DNA of 53,657 nt from Prochlorococcus sp. AG-347-K17 (GCA_003281385.1 QCCE01000011.1:1-53657), one strand, 5' to 3'. Shown: positions 26,977 through 37,273, counted from the stretch's first letter. Numbers and translations: made by a program. Notes: generated by a model from the letters alone, not told the origin.

Positions 26977-27924
26977 ATGGTTTATACGATTCAAGACAAA
27001 AGAGAAATTAGTAAAAAATTAAAAGAAAGAGCTATTTTTGAAGGCTTTACAATTGCTGGAATAGCTTCAATACCTGGAAGTTCGCGTATAAAATTAAGGA
27101 CTAATGCATTAGAAAGATGGTTATCAAGTAACCACCATGCTGAAATGAAATGGATGGAAGCAGAAAAAAGAAAAAATATAGGCTCCCTCTTTGAAGATGC
27201 AAAAAGCGTGTTAAGCGTTGGATTTGCTTACATACATTCAGAAAACAACAGCAATAATTTTCTCAAAGTAGCTAAATTTAGCCAAGGAGAAGATTACCAT
27301 AAAGTAATTTACAAAAAATTAAAAAATATTGGTAAATGGATCAACTTAAAAATTCCTGATTGCAAATGGAAAATATGTGTTGATACCTCCCCGCTACTTG
27401 AAAAAGCATGGGCTGAAGAATCAGGGATTGGTTGGATAGGTAAGAATAGTAATTTAATAAGCAAAAAAAATGGTTCTTGGTTTACTTTAGGCTTTATGAT
27501 CCTGACGAAAGATTTAATGCCAGATAAACCGCATCAATCACTTTGCGGAAAATGTGATTTATGTATTGAACATTGTCCAACAAAAGCAATAGTAGAACCC
27601 TTTGTAATAAAATCAAACCAATGCATTGCGTATCACACAATAGAGAACAGAAATGAAATTATTCCAAAGAAAATAGAAAAACATTTAGATGGATGGGTTG
27701 CGGGATGCGATATTTGTCAAGACGTTTGCCCTTGGAATAAGTCAGTGCCATACAACAATAATTTTGAAACTACACCGAAAGAATGGATTAAAAATCTCAA
27801 TTATGATTCTTTAAATTGGGACGATAAAACTTGGAAAGAAAATCTTAAAGGAACTACATTGAAAAGAATTAAACCATGGATGTGGAGAAGAAACATTCAA
27901 GCAAATCTAAACAATAAAAAATAA
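26977..27924 (+). CDS. queG: Epoxyqueuosine reductase
   Basis: QueG makes queuosine in tRNA from epoxyqueuosine, using a corrinoid cofactor. The 315-residue protein has the catalytic Asp136 in VDTSPLLEKAWAEESG. Two [4Fe-4S] clusters are bound by Cys190/193/196/200 (CGKCDLCIEHCP) and Cys216 with 244/247/251 (GCDICQDVCPWNK). Its need for a corrinoid fits the cbiD gene in this window. A TATAAA word at 26961-26966 lies close to the start, so the transcript leader may be only a few bases. The TPR gene follows after five bases. Confidence 0.96.
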   Translation: MVYTIQDKREISKKLKERAIFEGFTIAGIASIPGSSRIKLRTNALERWLSSNHHAEMKWMEAEKRKNIGSLFEDAKSVLSVGFAYIHSENNSNNFLKVAKFSQGEDYHKVIYKKLKNIGKWINLKIPDCKWKICVDTSPLLEKAWAEESGIGWIGKNSNLISKKNGSWFTLGFMILTKDLMPDKPHQSLCGKCDLCIEHCPTKAIVEPFVIKSNQCIAYHTIENRNEIIPKKIEKHLDGWVAGCDICQDVCPWNKSVPYNNNFETTPKEWIKNLNYDSLNWDDKTWKENLKGTTLKRIKPWMWRRNIQANLNNKK

Positions 27925-27929
27925 AAAGT

Positions 27930-28793
27930 ATGAAAAAGTTTTTAAAAATAATAATCTGGATCTCCTTGGTTAACCTTTGCTGTTTTCAAATAGAAAAAGT
28001 TCAATCAATAGTTCCTTATTATTATTTCCCAACAATAGAAAACTTACAAAAGCAAAGTTTATCTATTGGCCAAAATGCTTATCAACTACTTTATTTAGGT
28101 CTGTACAAAGAAAGTCTTAACTTAGCCAAATTAGCTGTAAAAATAAATGGAAAAGATGAAAAACTATGGTTAATTTTGGCTGAAGCACAAATAGCGAACA
28201 AACAATACAAAAACGCATTAAATTCTTTATATAAAGCAGAAATGATAAATTCAAATATTAGCGAAATATATTTTGCTAAAAGTAATATTTACTTAAAAAT
28301 TTCTCAACAAACAAAGGCAAAGAGTGCTTTAGCAAAAGGAATAAAGATAGAACCTAATAATTACAAAGCTATTTTTCAATTAGGAAATATTTTATTAATG
28401 GAAAAAAATTTCTCAGGAGCTATCCAATTGTTTGATAAATCTATCAAAATAAAACCTGATTTCTGGCAAGCCATCAATAATAAAGGTTTAGCTTATTTCG
28501 AGAAAAACAATACAAATCTATCAATTAAATATTTTGAAAGCGCAATTTCAATTCAAGAAAATGCTGAACCATTACTAGGACTAGCCTCATGTATAAGAAT
28601 AAATAATACTGAATTAGCAATTCAGTTAGCAAAAAAAGCTTTGGCTAAGGATCCCAAATATGTCAATTTTGATTATAGAAAAGAACAATTATGGGGCAAA
28701 AAATTACAAGCCTCTACTGAAATTCTTTTACAAAATGAAGAGCTAAAAAAAGATGTAGTACTAGCAAAATCGAAAATAATAGAATCATCTTGA
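27930..28793 (+). CDS. TPR-repeat protein with signal peptide
   Basis: This 287-residue protein has an N-terminal signal or membrane anchor (hydrophobic 5-20, with CC at 17-18). It then has a series of about five to six tetratricopeptide helical pairs from residue 45 on, with the typical W/L/G/Y/A/F/A/P spacing (for example AIQLFDKSIKIKPDFWQAINNKGLAYF). TPR repeats mediate protein contacts, so this is probably an envelope or lumen assembly factor. It lies between queG and the topoisomerase gene, the same order as in other Prochlorococcus (from memory). Its partner is unknown. Confidence 0.85.
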   Translation: MKKFLKIIIWISLVNLCCFQIEKVQSIVPYYYFPTIENLQKQSLSIGQNAYQLLYLGLYKESLNLAKLAVKINGKDEKLWLILAEAQIANKQYKNALNSLYKAEMINSNISEIYFAKSNIYLKISQQTKAKSALAKGIKIEPNNYKAIFQLGNILLMEKNFSGAIQLFDKSIKIKPDFWQAINNKGLAYFEKNNTNLSIKYFESAISIQENAEPLLGLASCIRINNTELAIQLAKKALAKDPKYVNFDYRKEQLWGKKLQASTEILLQNEELKKDVVLAKSKIIESS

Positions 28794-28870
28794 TTTTCAA
28801 GACTGGTAAATATTGTTTTACCTATTAGTCTTAATTTAGTTAATCAATAATAATTCAACTTTGCGCTCTA

Positions 28871-31312
28871 ATGAATAAGAAAAACTTTACTTCTATCTCA
28901 CTTCAAGAAGAAATGCAACGTTCTTATTTGGAGTATGCAATGAGCGTAATAGTTGGACGTGCTCTACCCGATGCAAGAGACGGTCTTAAGCCTGTACAAA
29001 GAAGAATACTATTTGCGATGTATGAACTAGGTTTAACACCCGACAAACCATTTAGAAAGTGTGCGAGAGTTGTAGGAGATGTACTTGGAAAATACCATCC
29101 CCACGGAGATCAAGCAGTATATGATGCATTGGTAAGGTTAGTACAAAATTTTTCAACGAAATATCCTACTCTTGAAGGCCATGGAAATTTTGGATCTGTA
29201 GATAATGATCCGCCAGCAGCAATGAGATATACGGAAACCAGACTAGCTCCGATAGCTCATAAAGGTTTTCTTGAAGAAATTGGATCAGAAACAGTAAGCT
29301 TTTCAAATAACTTTGACGGTTCTCAAAAAGAACCAGATATTCTTCCTGCTCAACTTCCATTTTTGTTGTTGAACGGCTCTTCAGGTATTGCTGTTGGAAT
29401 GGCAACAAACATACCCCCTCACAATCTAGGCGAGATTGTAGATGGCTTAGTTGCTTTGGTAAAAAATAAAGATATAAGTGATAAAAAACTCTCAAAGATA
29501 ATTAAAGGGCCTGATTTTCCCACAGGCGGAGAATTAATTTATAGTCGAGCAATAGAAGAACTTTATGAAACAGGAAAAGGATCATTAACGATAAGAGGAG
29601 TTTTAAATAAAGAAGAAGTAAATCTAGGCAAAGGGAAACACAAAAGAAATGCACTAATCATTACGGAACTTCCTTACCAAATCAATAAAGCAGGTTGGAT
29701 TGAAAAACTCGCGGAACTTGTTAATTCTGGGAAAATTAATGATATCTCGGATATTAGGGATGAGAGCGATAGAGATGGAATGAGAATTGTAATAGAGCTA
29801 AAAAAAGATTCTAATTATGAACTTGTTATTTCTAATTTATATAAAAAAACAACCCTACAAACAAACTACGGCGCAATATTCTTGGCTTTAATTGAAGGCA
29901 AACCTGTACAACTAAACCTAAAACAATATCTCAATTATTTTCTTGAATTTAGAGAAGAAACAATTAGAAAAAGAACTTATTATTTTCTAAAAAATACTCT
30001 CGAAAAACTAGAAATATCAGAAGGCTTATCTAAAGCCATAAAAAATATTAAAAAAGTGATCGCAATAATAGAAGAATCAGAAAATTCTGTGGAAGCTCGA
30101 TCAAAATTAATTGAAAATTTTTTGTTAAGTGAAAAACAAGCAAATTCAGTTTTGGATATGCCATTAAAAAAATTAACAAATTTAGAAAAGAATCAAATTG
30201 ATAATGAAATAAAAAATTTGGAAGAAAAGAAAAATTATTTTCAAAAATTATTGAACGAAAGAGATTTATTACTTAATTTACTTATAGATGAATTATTAAT
30301 ATTAAAGAAAAAATATAATTCTCAACGAAAAACAAAAGTAATAAAAAATCTAAATCAAGATGAAGAATTAGAAACCCTTAATAAACAGATATTAGATGAA
30401 TTTATAAATAAAAAAACTAAATTATATATAGATAACAGACTTTATTTAAAAAAAATAATATTAAGTACTTACAAGAAATCATTTGAAGTTGCAAATAAAA
30501 TTATAGATAATAAAAATATTCATAAATTTATATGCAACATTGAAAAAAATATAAAATTAATTGGAATCACAAATACAGGAAAAGTTTTTAGCATTGATTG
30601 GGAGACGAATTTTAATAAAGACTATAAGTTAGATAATAAAATTCTTGGAAATATCCATCCTAGTGAGATAATAAACTTTCATTCATTTAAAAAAGAAATA
30701 AAAAATTATTTATGCATTTTGAATTCCGATGGAAGATTTAAAAAAGTTTTATTTGATGAAGATATGATTAAAAGTAATAGATCTTTTACAATTACAAAAT
30801 TAAAAAATAATTTAAAAACAATTGACTCATTTATTTTTAATGAAAACAAAGATTTAATAATATTAACTTCGATAGGGAGAATTTTTAGATTTAATTTATC
30901 AAATAAATTTTTAACTCCAACTTCTAAACAATCCCAAGGATTAATACTTATAAAACTTTTACCAACTGAAAAAATTGTTTCATGTTGCACATATCATAAT
31001 GGAGAAAATATCTTTTTAATATCTAGAAAAGGAAAAATCTTTTGTATAAGAAGTAATGAAATTTATTACTCAAATGAATATAGCTTAGGATACTTAAATG
31101 AAAAAACTCAACTTAACTATGATTACTTTCTCAAAATAATGACTAGTAGCCATTACCTTGATATTGAAACTAATAAAAATAAATCTGCAAGATTGGACCT
31201 AAATAAATTAAATTTTAAATCCAATAAATCAAATTTTTTAAATGAACTTTTAAAATTAGATAAGGATGAATACCTTGAAAATTGCTTCCGACTTGAAAAC
31301 TTTCTTGACTAA
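28871..31312 (+). CDS. Type II topoisomerase subunit A (GyrA/ParC-like, second copy type)
   Basis: The N-terminal breakage-reunion domain is clear: the active-site Tyr120 lies in [12 protein letters not shown], with [18 protein letters not shown] at 30-47 and [15 protein letters not shown] at 77-91. The 813-residue length suits GyrA or ParC. The C-terminal third should be a beta-pinwheel; weak blade motifs such as [13 protein letters not shown] are present. The GyrA box (QRRGGKG-type), needed for gyrase DNA wrapping, is not seen. This suggests the ParC-like cyanobacterial paralogue, pairing with the single GyrB. The last 400 residues are very Lys/Asn/Ile-rich, showing AT bias. The 3' end overlaps purF by four bases. 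Confidence 0.88.
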   Translation: MNKKNFTSISLQEEMQRSYLEYAMSVIVGRALPDARDGLKPVQRRILFAMYELGLTPDKPFRKCARVVGDVLGKYHPHGDQAVYDALVRLVQNFSTKYPTLEGHGNFGSVDNDPPAAMRYTETRLAPIAHKGFLEEIGSETVSFSNNFDGSQKEPDILPAQLPFLLLNGSSGIAVGMATNIPPHNLGEIVDGLVALVKNKDISDKKLSKIIKGPDFPTGGELIYSRAIEELYETGKGSLTIRGVLNKEEVNLGKGKHKRNALIITELPYQINKAGWIEKLAELVNSGKINDISDIRDESDRDGMRIVIELKKDSNYELVISNLYKKTTLQTNYGAIFLALIEGKPVQLNLKQYLNYFLEFREETIRKRTYYFLKNTLEKLEISEGLSKAIKNIKKVIAIIEESENSVEARSKLIENFLLSEKQANSVLDMPLKKLTNLEKNQIDNEIKNLEEKKNYFQKLLNERDLLLNLLIDELLILKKKYNSQRKTKVIKNLNQDEELETLNKQILDEFINKKTKLYIDNRLYLKKIILSTYKKSFEVANKIIDNKNIHKFICNIEKNIKLIGITNTGKVFSIDWETNFNKDYKLDNKILGNIHPSEIINFHSFKKEIKNYLCILNSDGRFKKVLFDEDMIKSNRSFTITKLKNNLKTIDSFIFNENKDLIILTSIGRIFRFNLSNKFLTPTSKQSQGLILIKLLPTEKIVSCCTYHNGENIFLISRKGKIFCIRSNEIYYSNEYSLGYLNEKTQLNYDYFLKIMTSSHYLDIETNKNKSARLDLNKLNFKSNKSNFLNELLKLDKDEYLENCFRLENFLD

Positions 31313-32769
31313 GATTTATATTCATTTTCAACCCAATTTAAGTATTCTTGATTTACTGTTCCTGTTACATAAGAACCAGTAAAGCAACTCATCTCCAAAT
31401 CTTTAATAGGAGAATCACTTATTATGGACTTACGCAAACTTTCAACACTTTGATACACAAGGTTATCAATTTCAAGATGATCAGCAATTTCACTTATTGT
31501 TCTATCATGAGCTATTAATTCATCTCTATTAGGCATATTTATTCCATAAACATGAGGATAACGAACGGGAGGCGCTGCTGATGTAAAAAAAACTTTATTT
31601 GCTCCTGCATCTTTAGCCATTTGGACAATTTCTTTTGAAGTAGTACCTCTTACTATAGAATCATCAACAATTAACACATTTTTATTTTTAAACTCTGCGC
31701 TCATAGCATTTAATTTTTGTCTTACAGATTTCTTACGTTTATGTTGACCAGGCATTATAAATGTTCGACCAACATATCTATTTTTAAAAAAACCTTCCCT
31801 ATATTCTATCCCTAGTTGTCTTGCAACTTGCATTGCTGCGGGTCTAGAAGAATCAGGAATAGGCATTACTACATCAACATCTCCAGAATTAATTGTCTCT
31901 TTTATTGTTTCTGCCAAATAATCTCCCATTTTTAAACGAGCTTTATAAACTGAAATACCATTCATAATGGAATCTGGTCTAGCTAAATAAACATATTCAA
32001 AAGCACAAGGAAACAACATTGGATTTGCTGAACATTGCTTAGAAAAAAACTCCCCATTAAGATTTATAAAAACAGCTTCTCCAGGATCTACATCTCTCAC
32101 TACTTGATAATCATTATTCTCTAGCACTAGTGATTCACTAGCAACCATCCACTCTTCTTTTTTTGTGGTTAAAGAAAGTCTTTTGCCTATGACCAAGGGC
32201 CGAATACCGAAAGGATCTCTGAAAGCTAATAAACCATGTCCTGAAATTAATGCGATTGAAGCATATGATCCCTGAATTCTTTTATGTAAAGATTTAACCG
32301 CATTAAAAATAATATCAGGTTCTAATTCTTGATTATGAATTTGTTCTTGTAATTCTGTCGCGAACACATTTAATAACATTTCCGTATCACTTGAAGAATT
32401 GGTATGCCGCTTGTCAATATTAAATAATTGTTTTTCTAAATCTCTGGTATTTGTTAAATTTCCATTATGTATTAAAACAATTCCATAAGGAGCATTAACG
32501 TAAAAAGGCTGTGCTTCTTCAACACTTTCTGCTGATCCCTTTGTCGCATACCTAACATGACCCAATCCAATTTTGCCGATTAAATTCCTCATATCTCTCG
32601 TTCTATAAGCAGTATTAACATGACCTTTAGCCTTATGAATATGAAAAACAGTATTTTCCATTGTAGCTATACCTGTTGAATCTTGACCTCTATGCTGCAA
32701 AAGCAAAAGACTATCGTAAATTTGTTGATTTACATCATCTGAAGACACGATTCCAACTATTCCGCACAT
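31309..32769 (-). CDS. purF: Amidophosphoribosyltransferase
   Basis: PurF commits PRPP to purine synthesis using glutamine. The catalytic Cys is Cys2, exposed by removing Met in MCGIVGIV, so there is no propeptide as in Bacillus. The PRPP loop [17 protein letters not shown] lies near residue 365. A Bacillus-type [4Fe-4S] site is partly visible (Cys in [13 protein letters not shown] and SCFTGSY), but the first Cys of the C-terminal pair is replaced. The 486-residue length is normal. It follows purL by 47 bases. Confidence 0.97.
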   Translation of the reverse strand: MCGIVGIVSSDDVNQQIYDSLLLLQHRGQDSTGIATMENTVFHIHKAKGHVNTAYRTRDMRNLIGKIGLGHVRYATKGSAESVEEAQPFYVNAPYGIVLIHNGNLTNTRDLEKQLFNIDKRHTNSSSDTEMLLNVFATELQEQIHNQELEPDIIFNAVKSLHKRIQGSYASIALISGHGLLAFRDPFGIRPLVIGKRLSLTTKKEEWMVASESLVLENNDYQVVRDVDPGEAVFINLNGEFFSKQCSANPMLFPCAFEYVYLARPDSIMNGISVYKARLKMGDYLAETIKETINSGDVDVVMPIPDSSRPAAMQVARQLGIEYREGFFKNRYVGRTFIMPGQHKRKKSVRQKLNAMSAEFKNKNVLIVDDSIVRGTTSKEIVQMAKDAGANKVFFTSAAPPVRYPHVYGINMPNRDELIAHDRTISEIADHLEIDNLVYQSVESLRKSIISDSPIKDLEMSCFTGSYVTGTVNQEYLNWVENEYKS

Positions 32770-32816
32770 AACTTAAAATCTTAAAATTTTTAATAGTTGA
32801 GAAATGTTTTTCATAT

Positions 32817-35156
32817 TTATAAGAAACCTGAAATACTATTATTAAATTTTTCGGTTAATTCCTCAACCCTAATATTGCAAATATTTTTTTCGTTGATTTT
32901 TATATTCAGCGTGTCACTAGATACGTATCCTATTTTTTTAACGTACACACTTGGTGGAAAATTTATTTGATTTTGTTTTAAATAGTTAGACCATTCATTT
33001 TGTTTCATTTTACCAATTGAAAAAATAATTCTTGATCCCCCTTCGGCAAACAATAAATTATCAACTCTATTTAAATATTTCTCTAATTCTATAGTTGCAC
33101 CCTTTGCGGACAAAATACAAGACTCTGCTAAAGCTATAGCTAAACCTCCGTCGCTTATATCGTGAGAAGAAACTACAATACTTTTTAAAATAGCATTTCT
33201 TAAAAAACTCTGGCAAAACTTTTCATCCGACAATTCTATTTTTGGGGGCCGTCCTGTAATTTCTCCATGAAAATATTCCAAATAAGAACTAGCTGCGATT
33301 TTTATTTCTGATTTGGAAGAACCAATTAACCAGATTTGATCTTCAATATTTTTCCATTCACTACTTATAGCTTTTTCGACATTATTAATCTTTCCAACCA
33401 TTCCAATAACAGGAGTAGGATTGATAGGAGTAATTAGATTATCTTTATTTTTAGATTCATTGTATAAAGATACATTACCTCCTGTAACAGGAGTTTCTAA
33501 AGCTTTACAGGCTTCAGCAATTCCATTACATGAAGAAGAGAGTTGCCAATATCCTAATTCATTCTCAGGGGAAGAAAAATTTAAATTATTTGTAATTGCT
33601 ACTGGTTCAGCTCCAACGCAACTAACATTTCTAGCGGACTCTGCAACGGCTGCGATAGATCCTCTAAAAGGATCAAGCGCAACCCATCTACTATTACAAT
33701 CAACTGAAGCAGCGACACCAGAAAATACTTTACTTTTATTTTTTTTATTTTGTTCCCTTAGTCTTACTACGGCTGCGTCTGATTTTCCAGGTGTAAATAC
33801 TGTATTTGCTTGTACTTGAGAATCATATTGTTTATAAATCCATCGTTTAGAAGCTATTGATGGATTAGAGAGTAGTTTTAAAATAATCTCTGAAAAAGAA
33901 AAATTCTTATTTTCCTTCAATGATAATATTTTTTGCTCATGAATTTCTGGTAAATCGTTTTCTTTCCATTCCCATTTCTTTAAAAGATCATCGGGTGGAT
34001 TATTAATCACATTGTGAAAATTTACAGGAGTATCATCGGATAAAGCAGAAGTAGGTATTTGGGCCACAATTTTACCTTTATGAGAAATAATTACCTCATT
34101 AGTTCCTATCACTTCACCAATAACACTGGCATATAATCCCCATTTATGAAATTTTTCAATAAGGTCATTAATTTTATCTTCTTTAACAACAAACAACATT
34201 CTTTCTTGCGATTCAGATAATAAATATTGATATGAAGACATATCATCTTCTCTTGAAGGGACCAAATTTAAATCAATAGATATTCCTAAATTTCCATTTG
34301 CAGCCATTTCTGCGCTACTACATGTTAAACCTGCTGCACCCATATCTTGAGCTGCTATTACATCCCCTGTTTTGAAAGCATCCAAACAAGCTTCAATAAG
34401 ACTTTTCTCAATAAATGGATCACCTACCTGAACAGCAGGTCGATCATCCAATGAGGTTGTAGTTAATTCTGAACTAGCAAAACTAGCACCACCAACACCG
34501 TCTCGGCCAGTTGTATTACCAACATATAAAACTGGTGATCCTACATTTTTAGCTCCAGAACAAACGATTTCCTCGGTCTCTAAAAGTCCTAAAGCCATAA
34601 CATTAACTAGAGGATTTCCAGAGTAACTATCATCGAAGTTAATTTCACCTCCAACAGTCGGCACACCAACACAATTTCCATAATGTGCAATACCGGAAAC
34701 AACTCCTCGTAGTAAATCAACATTTGATGATTTATCAAGGTTGCCAAATCTCAATGAATTCAACACTGCGATTGGCCTTGCACCCATTGTAAATATATCT
34801 CTTAAAATCCCTCCTACACCTGTTGCTGCGCCTTGAAAAGGTTCAATAGCAGACGGGTGATTATGACTTTCTATTTTAAAAACAAGTTTTTGATTATTTC
34901 CAACATCAATAACGCCAGCATTTTCTCCAGGTCCAACTAAAACATTTTTACCTTCAGTAGGAAACTTAGATAGTAAAGGTTTCGAATTTCTATAACAACA
35001 ATGTTCAGACCACATCACTCCAAACATGCCCAATTCCGTTCTATTAGGTTTTCTCTTTAATCTTTTGCAAATTTCTTCGTAATCATTACGTGATAAATTT
35101 TCAACTTTTAATGCTTCATTAAGATCATATAGATCATTATTTTCTTGATTTATCAT
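32817..35156 (-). CDS. purL: Phosphoribosylformylglycinamidine synthase subunit II
   Basis: PurL makes FGAM from FGAR with ATP and ammonia in purine synthesis. At 779 residues it is the small, PurQ/PurS-dependent type. Family marks are GVMWSEHCCYRNSKP (His52), the KIESHNHPSAIEPFQGAATGVGGI block near 95-115, GDPFIEKSL and AQDMGAAGLTCS. PurQ and PurS are not in this window. It starts three bases after the PRC-barrel gene and lies upstream of purF, so dnaN-PRC-purL-purF may be one transcript. Confidence 0.97.
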   Translation of the reverse strand: MINQENNDLYDLNEALKVENLSRNDYEEICKRLKRKPNRTELGMFGVMWSEHCCYRNSKPLLSKFPTEGKNVLVGPGENAGVIDVGNNQKLVFKIESHNHPSAIEPFQGAATGVGGILRDIFTMGARPIAVLNSLRFGNLDKSSNVDLLRGVVSGIAHYGNCVGVPTVGGEINFDDSYSGNPLVNVMALGLLETEEIVCSGAKNVGSPVLYVGNTTGRDGVGGASFASSELTTTSLDDRPAVQVGDPFIEKSLIEACLDAFKTGDVIAAQDMGAAGLTCSSAEMAANGNLGISIDLNLVPSREDDMSSYQYLLSESQERMLFVVKEDKINDLIEKFHKWGLYASVIGEVIGTNEVIISHKGKIVAQIPTSALSDDTPVNFHNVINNPPDDLLKKWEWKENDLPEIHEQKILSLKENKNFSFSEIILKLLSNPSIASKRWIYKQYDSQVQANTVFTPGKSDAAVVRLREQNKKNKSKVFSGVAASVDCNSRWVALDPFRGSIAAVAESARNVSCVGAEPVAITNNLNFSSPENELGYWQLSSSCNGIAEACKALETPVTGGNVSLYNESKNKDNLITPINPTPVIGMVGKINNVEKAISSEWKNIEDQIWLIGSSKSEIKIAASSYLEYFHGEITGRPPKIELSDEKFCQSFLRNAILKSIVVSSHDISDGGLAIALAESCILSAKGATIELEKYLNRVDNLLFAEGGSRIIFSIGKMKQNEWSNYLKQNQINFPPSVYVKKIGYVSSDTLNIKINEKNICNIRVEELTEKFNNSISGFL

Positions 35157-35159
35157 TAT

Positions 35160-35867
35160 TTATATCCAAGGGTCATCTTCTTTTTTTTCTCTAAACGGTA
35201 TAGATGTTCTTTCATTATTATAAAAACTTTTTTGTTTAAAATCTAAGTTTTGGCTAATATCTTCATCTTCTTCTAGCCATTCCTCTAATCTATTAGAAGC
35301 AATATTTTTCATATCATCAAATCTATCAAAAATTTTTTTTCCTTTTTGAATAAATTCATTTTTAATACTTGATTTAATCAAAGATAAATCATCTAAAGAA
35401 TTACTTTCACAGAATACCAATCCCGGTTGTTGGTCATTGATATTATCAATAGTTAATTTCCATCTACTAGAACCTGGAATCTTGGGATTAGATCTAGAGA
35501 CTAAGTAATATTTAATTTTTCCCGTTTTCATTTCAAATAAAAAATCTGCAATGACTCCTATTTTTGATCCATTTATATTTATAAGATTAGCTTCTATTAA
35601 AGTTGGGAACCTATTTAAAGTTGCTAAATCCGAAATAGCTGGATCGCCTTTAACATAAATTTCATTATCTATTATTTGAGTAATTTGATTTAATCGCCAA
35701 ACATTTCTTTTTAAATCAAAGTTTGAAGGACGAGAGTACCATCCTAGAATCCGGTGTACTGGAGGATGCATCCAAACATTTTCGCCATTTCCGTAATTAA
35801 GGACCATGTTACCCTTAACACTATAATTTAATAATTCACTTAATAAAATTTCTTTAGGTAATTTCAA
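35160..35867 (-). CDS. PRC-barrel domain protein between dnaN and purL
   Basis: This 235-residue protein is conserved next to dnaN in Prochlorococcus as I recall it. Residues about 60-145 look like a PRC barrel (two strand-rich blocks: EIYVKGDPAISDLATLNRFPTLIEA and NGSKIGVIADFLFEMKTGKIKYYLVSRS). The C-terminal part is helical and very charged. PRC barrels occur in RimM and photosynthetic reaction-centre H subunits, but the role here is unknown. Only one base separates it from the dnaN stop and three from purL, so translation coupling is likely. Confidence 0.8.
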   Translation of the reverse strand: MKLPKEILLSELLNYSVKGNMVLNYGNGENVWMHPPVHRILGWYSRPSNFDLKRNVWRLNQITQIIDNEIYVKGDPAISDLATLNRFPTLIEANLININGSKIGVIADFLFEMKTGKIKYYLVSRSNPKIPGSSRWKLTIDNINDQQPGLVFCESNSLDDLSLIKSSIKNEFIQKGKKIFDRFDDMKNIASNRLEEWLEEDEDISQNLDFKQKSFYNNERTSIPFREKKEDDPWI

Positions 35868-35868
35868 A

Positions 35869-37026
35869 TTAAGAACGAACCTGCACAGGCATAACTAAAT
35901 AAGTAAAAGAATTAAGATTATCTTCTGGAACAAAAACAGCTGGTGTAGTTGCAATATTACACTTTAAAAGTACATTTTCAGAAGCAATAACTTTTAAACC
36001 CTCTAACAAATATCTTACGTTAAATGCAATATCAAAATTTTCTCCAGAATAAGATACAGGTATTGATTCATTTGCATTTCCAATATCTTGAGCATCTGCG
36101 CTAATTGAAGCTAAATCTGTATCATTTAATTTAATCTTTACAACACTACTTTGTTGATCAGCTAAAACAGCAATTCTTTCTAATGAATCAATTAATTTTT
36201 TTGTATTAAAATTTAGAATTTTAGAAAAAGAATCAGGAATTAATTGTGAATAATTAGGATAAGTACCTTCTAAAGTTCTTGTAGTAATTATTTGATTAGA
36301 AGATATAAATACTACTTGACCTTTGTCATAGAAAAGCTTAATTGAATTTTCTGAGCTTCTCAAAGATACTAGTTTTTCAATTTCTCTCAATGATCTAGTT
36401 GGAATAGTTACCGATAAATCTTCAACATTTGAAGATAAGTTTTCTTTATTTTCAATATTTTCTTCATTACCAATTAAGGCAACAGCCAATCTATGACCAT
36501 CTGTAGAAGCAGACTCTAAATAATTTGGTTTAAAAGTAAAATTGACACCTGTGAGTAGTTGCTTTGAATCATCATTACTACTGGCAAAAATAGTAGATTT
36601 TAAAGCCTTTAAAAAGGAACTAGGATCAATATTCAAAGAAGTACCGCTTTCAACAAATGGCAAATTAGGATATTCATCAGAGGGGATCCCTTTTAGATTG
36701 AAAGAACCTCTATCACTTTTTATTAGAATATTATCTGAATTCTCGTCTACTTCTAGAGAAACAGGAGTTTCAGTAGGTAGTTTGTTTACTATTTCGGATA
36801 AAAGTTTTGAAGGTATAGTAATAGCTCCACTATTTTTGACAGTTCCATCAAAAGAAGTTTGAATTCCTAAATTTAAGTCAAATCCTGTGACGCTAATTTT
36901 ATTAGTTCCTTCATCAGCTGTTAAAAGTATGTTTGCAAGAATTGGATGCGTTGGCCTTGAAGCAACTGCCTTGCTTACTAATTGTATAGCATTATTTAAT
37001 TCATTTTGATTACAAATAATTTCCAT
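35869..37026 (-). CDS. dnaN: DNA polymerase III beta subunit (sliding clamp)
   Basis: DnaN forms the ring that holds polymerase III on DNA. The 385-residue protein has three repeated clamp domains. Typical segments are VSKAVASRPTHPILANILL at 17-35, the FNLKGIPSDEYPNLP stretch near 110-125, RSLREIEKLVS near 213, and a C-terminal TYLVMPVQVR. It reads away from the likely replication origin, whose 337-base gap lies directly upstream. This dnaN-at-origin order is standard for cyanobacteria. Confidence 0.98.
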   Translation of the reverse strand: MEIICNQNELNNAIQLVSKAVASRPTHPILANILLTADEGTNKISVTGFDLNLGIQTSFDGTVKNSGAITIPSKLLSEIVNKLPTETPVSLEVDENSDNILIKSDRGSFNLKGIPSDEYPNLPFVESGTSLNIDPSSFLKALKSTIFASSNDDSKQLLTGVNFTFKPNYLESASTDGHRLAVALIGNEENIENKENLSSNVEDLSVTIPTRSLREIEKLVSLRSSENSIKLFYDKGQVVFISSNQIITTRTLEGTYPNYSQLIPDSFSKILNFNTKKLIDSLERIAVLADQQSSVVKIKLNDTDLASISADAQDIGNANESIPVSYSGENFDIAFNVRYLLEGLKVIASENVLLKCNIATTPAVFVPEDNLNSFTYLVMPVQVRS

Positions 37027-37136
37027 CAGAATTTGGAACTTTTTACAAATACAATATACTTTTTTCGTAAATTAAATTCAATAAATTTATTTTTTACTTT
37101 TTTTCTAATATAAAAATAAATAATAAAAAAAAAATT

Positions 37137-37148
37137 TAGTAGTAGTAG
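37137..37148 (+). promoter_or_regulatory. DnaA-trio-like TAG repeats
   Basis: TAG occurs four times in a row (37137, 37140, 37143, 37146), between the AT-rich block and the first tandem DnaA-box-like pair. Read 3' to 5' it is GAT repeated, the form of the DnaA-trio that DnaA uses to open origin DNA in Bacillus. Confidence 0.55.
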
Positions 37149-37152
37149 TTCT

Positions 37153-37170
37153 TGTGGGAACTGTGGAATT
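37153..37170 (-). promoter_or_regulatory. Tandem DnaA-box-like pair next to TAG triplets
   Basis: Two adjacent minus-strand boxes, GTTCCCACA (37153-37161) and AATTCCACA (37162-37170), match TTTTCCACA at 6 and 7 of 9. They begin four bases after the TAG triplets in the orientation expected for loading DnaA onto that strand. Confidence 0.5.
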
Positions 37171-37215
37171 CTTCAATTAAACAGCTTGTTTATTTAGTTT
37201 ACAAAGAAAAGAATA

Positions 37216-37244
37216 TGTGTAAAAAATTTTTTATTTGTTGAAAT
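37216..37244 (-). promoter_or_regulatory. Two further DnaA-box-like sites, same orientation
   Basis: Minus-strand TTTTACACA at 37216-37224 matches TTTTCCACA at 8 of 9. ATTTCAACA at 37236-37244 matches at 7. Both share the orientation of the pair at 37153-37170. Confidence 0.4.
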
Positions 37245-37273
37245 TTTTTTATTTTTTTCGAAAATTTGAAATT

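Noticed and set aside
29166..29495. 109-codon antisense frame inside the topoisomerase gene
   Set aside because: It lies fully inside the conserved catalytic region of the topoisomerase; the product is low-complexity with no domain.
33421..33819. 132-codon open frame antisense to purL
   Set aside because: It lies fully inside a well-conserved gene and the product has no recognisable features; an AT-biased genome gives such shadows.
36542..36862. 106-codon antisense frame inside dnaN
   Set aside because: It is contained in dnaN, with no conserved pattern or signal for a start.
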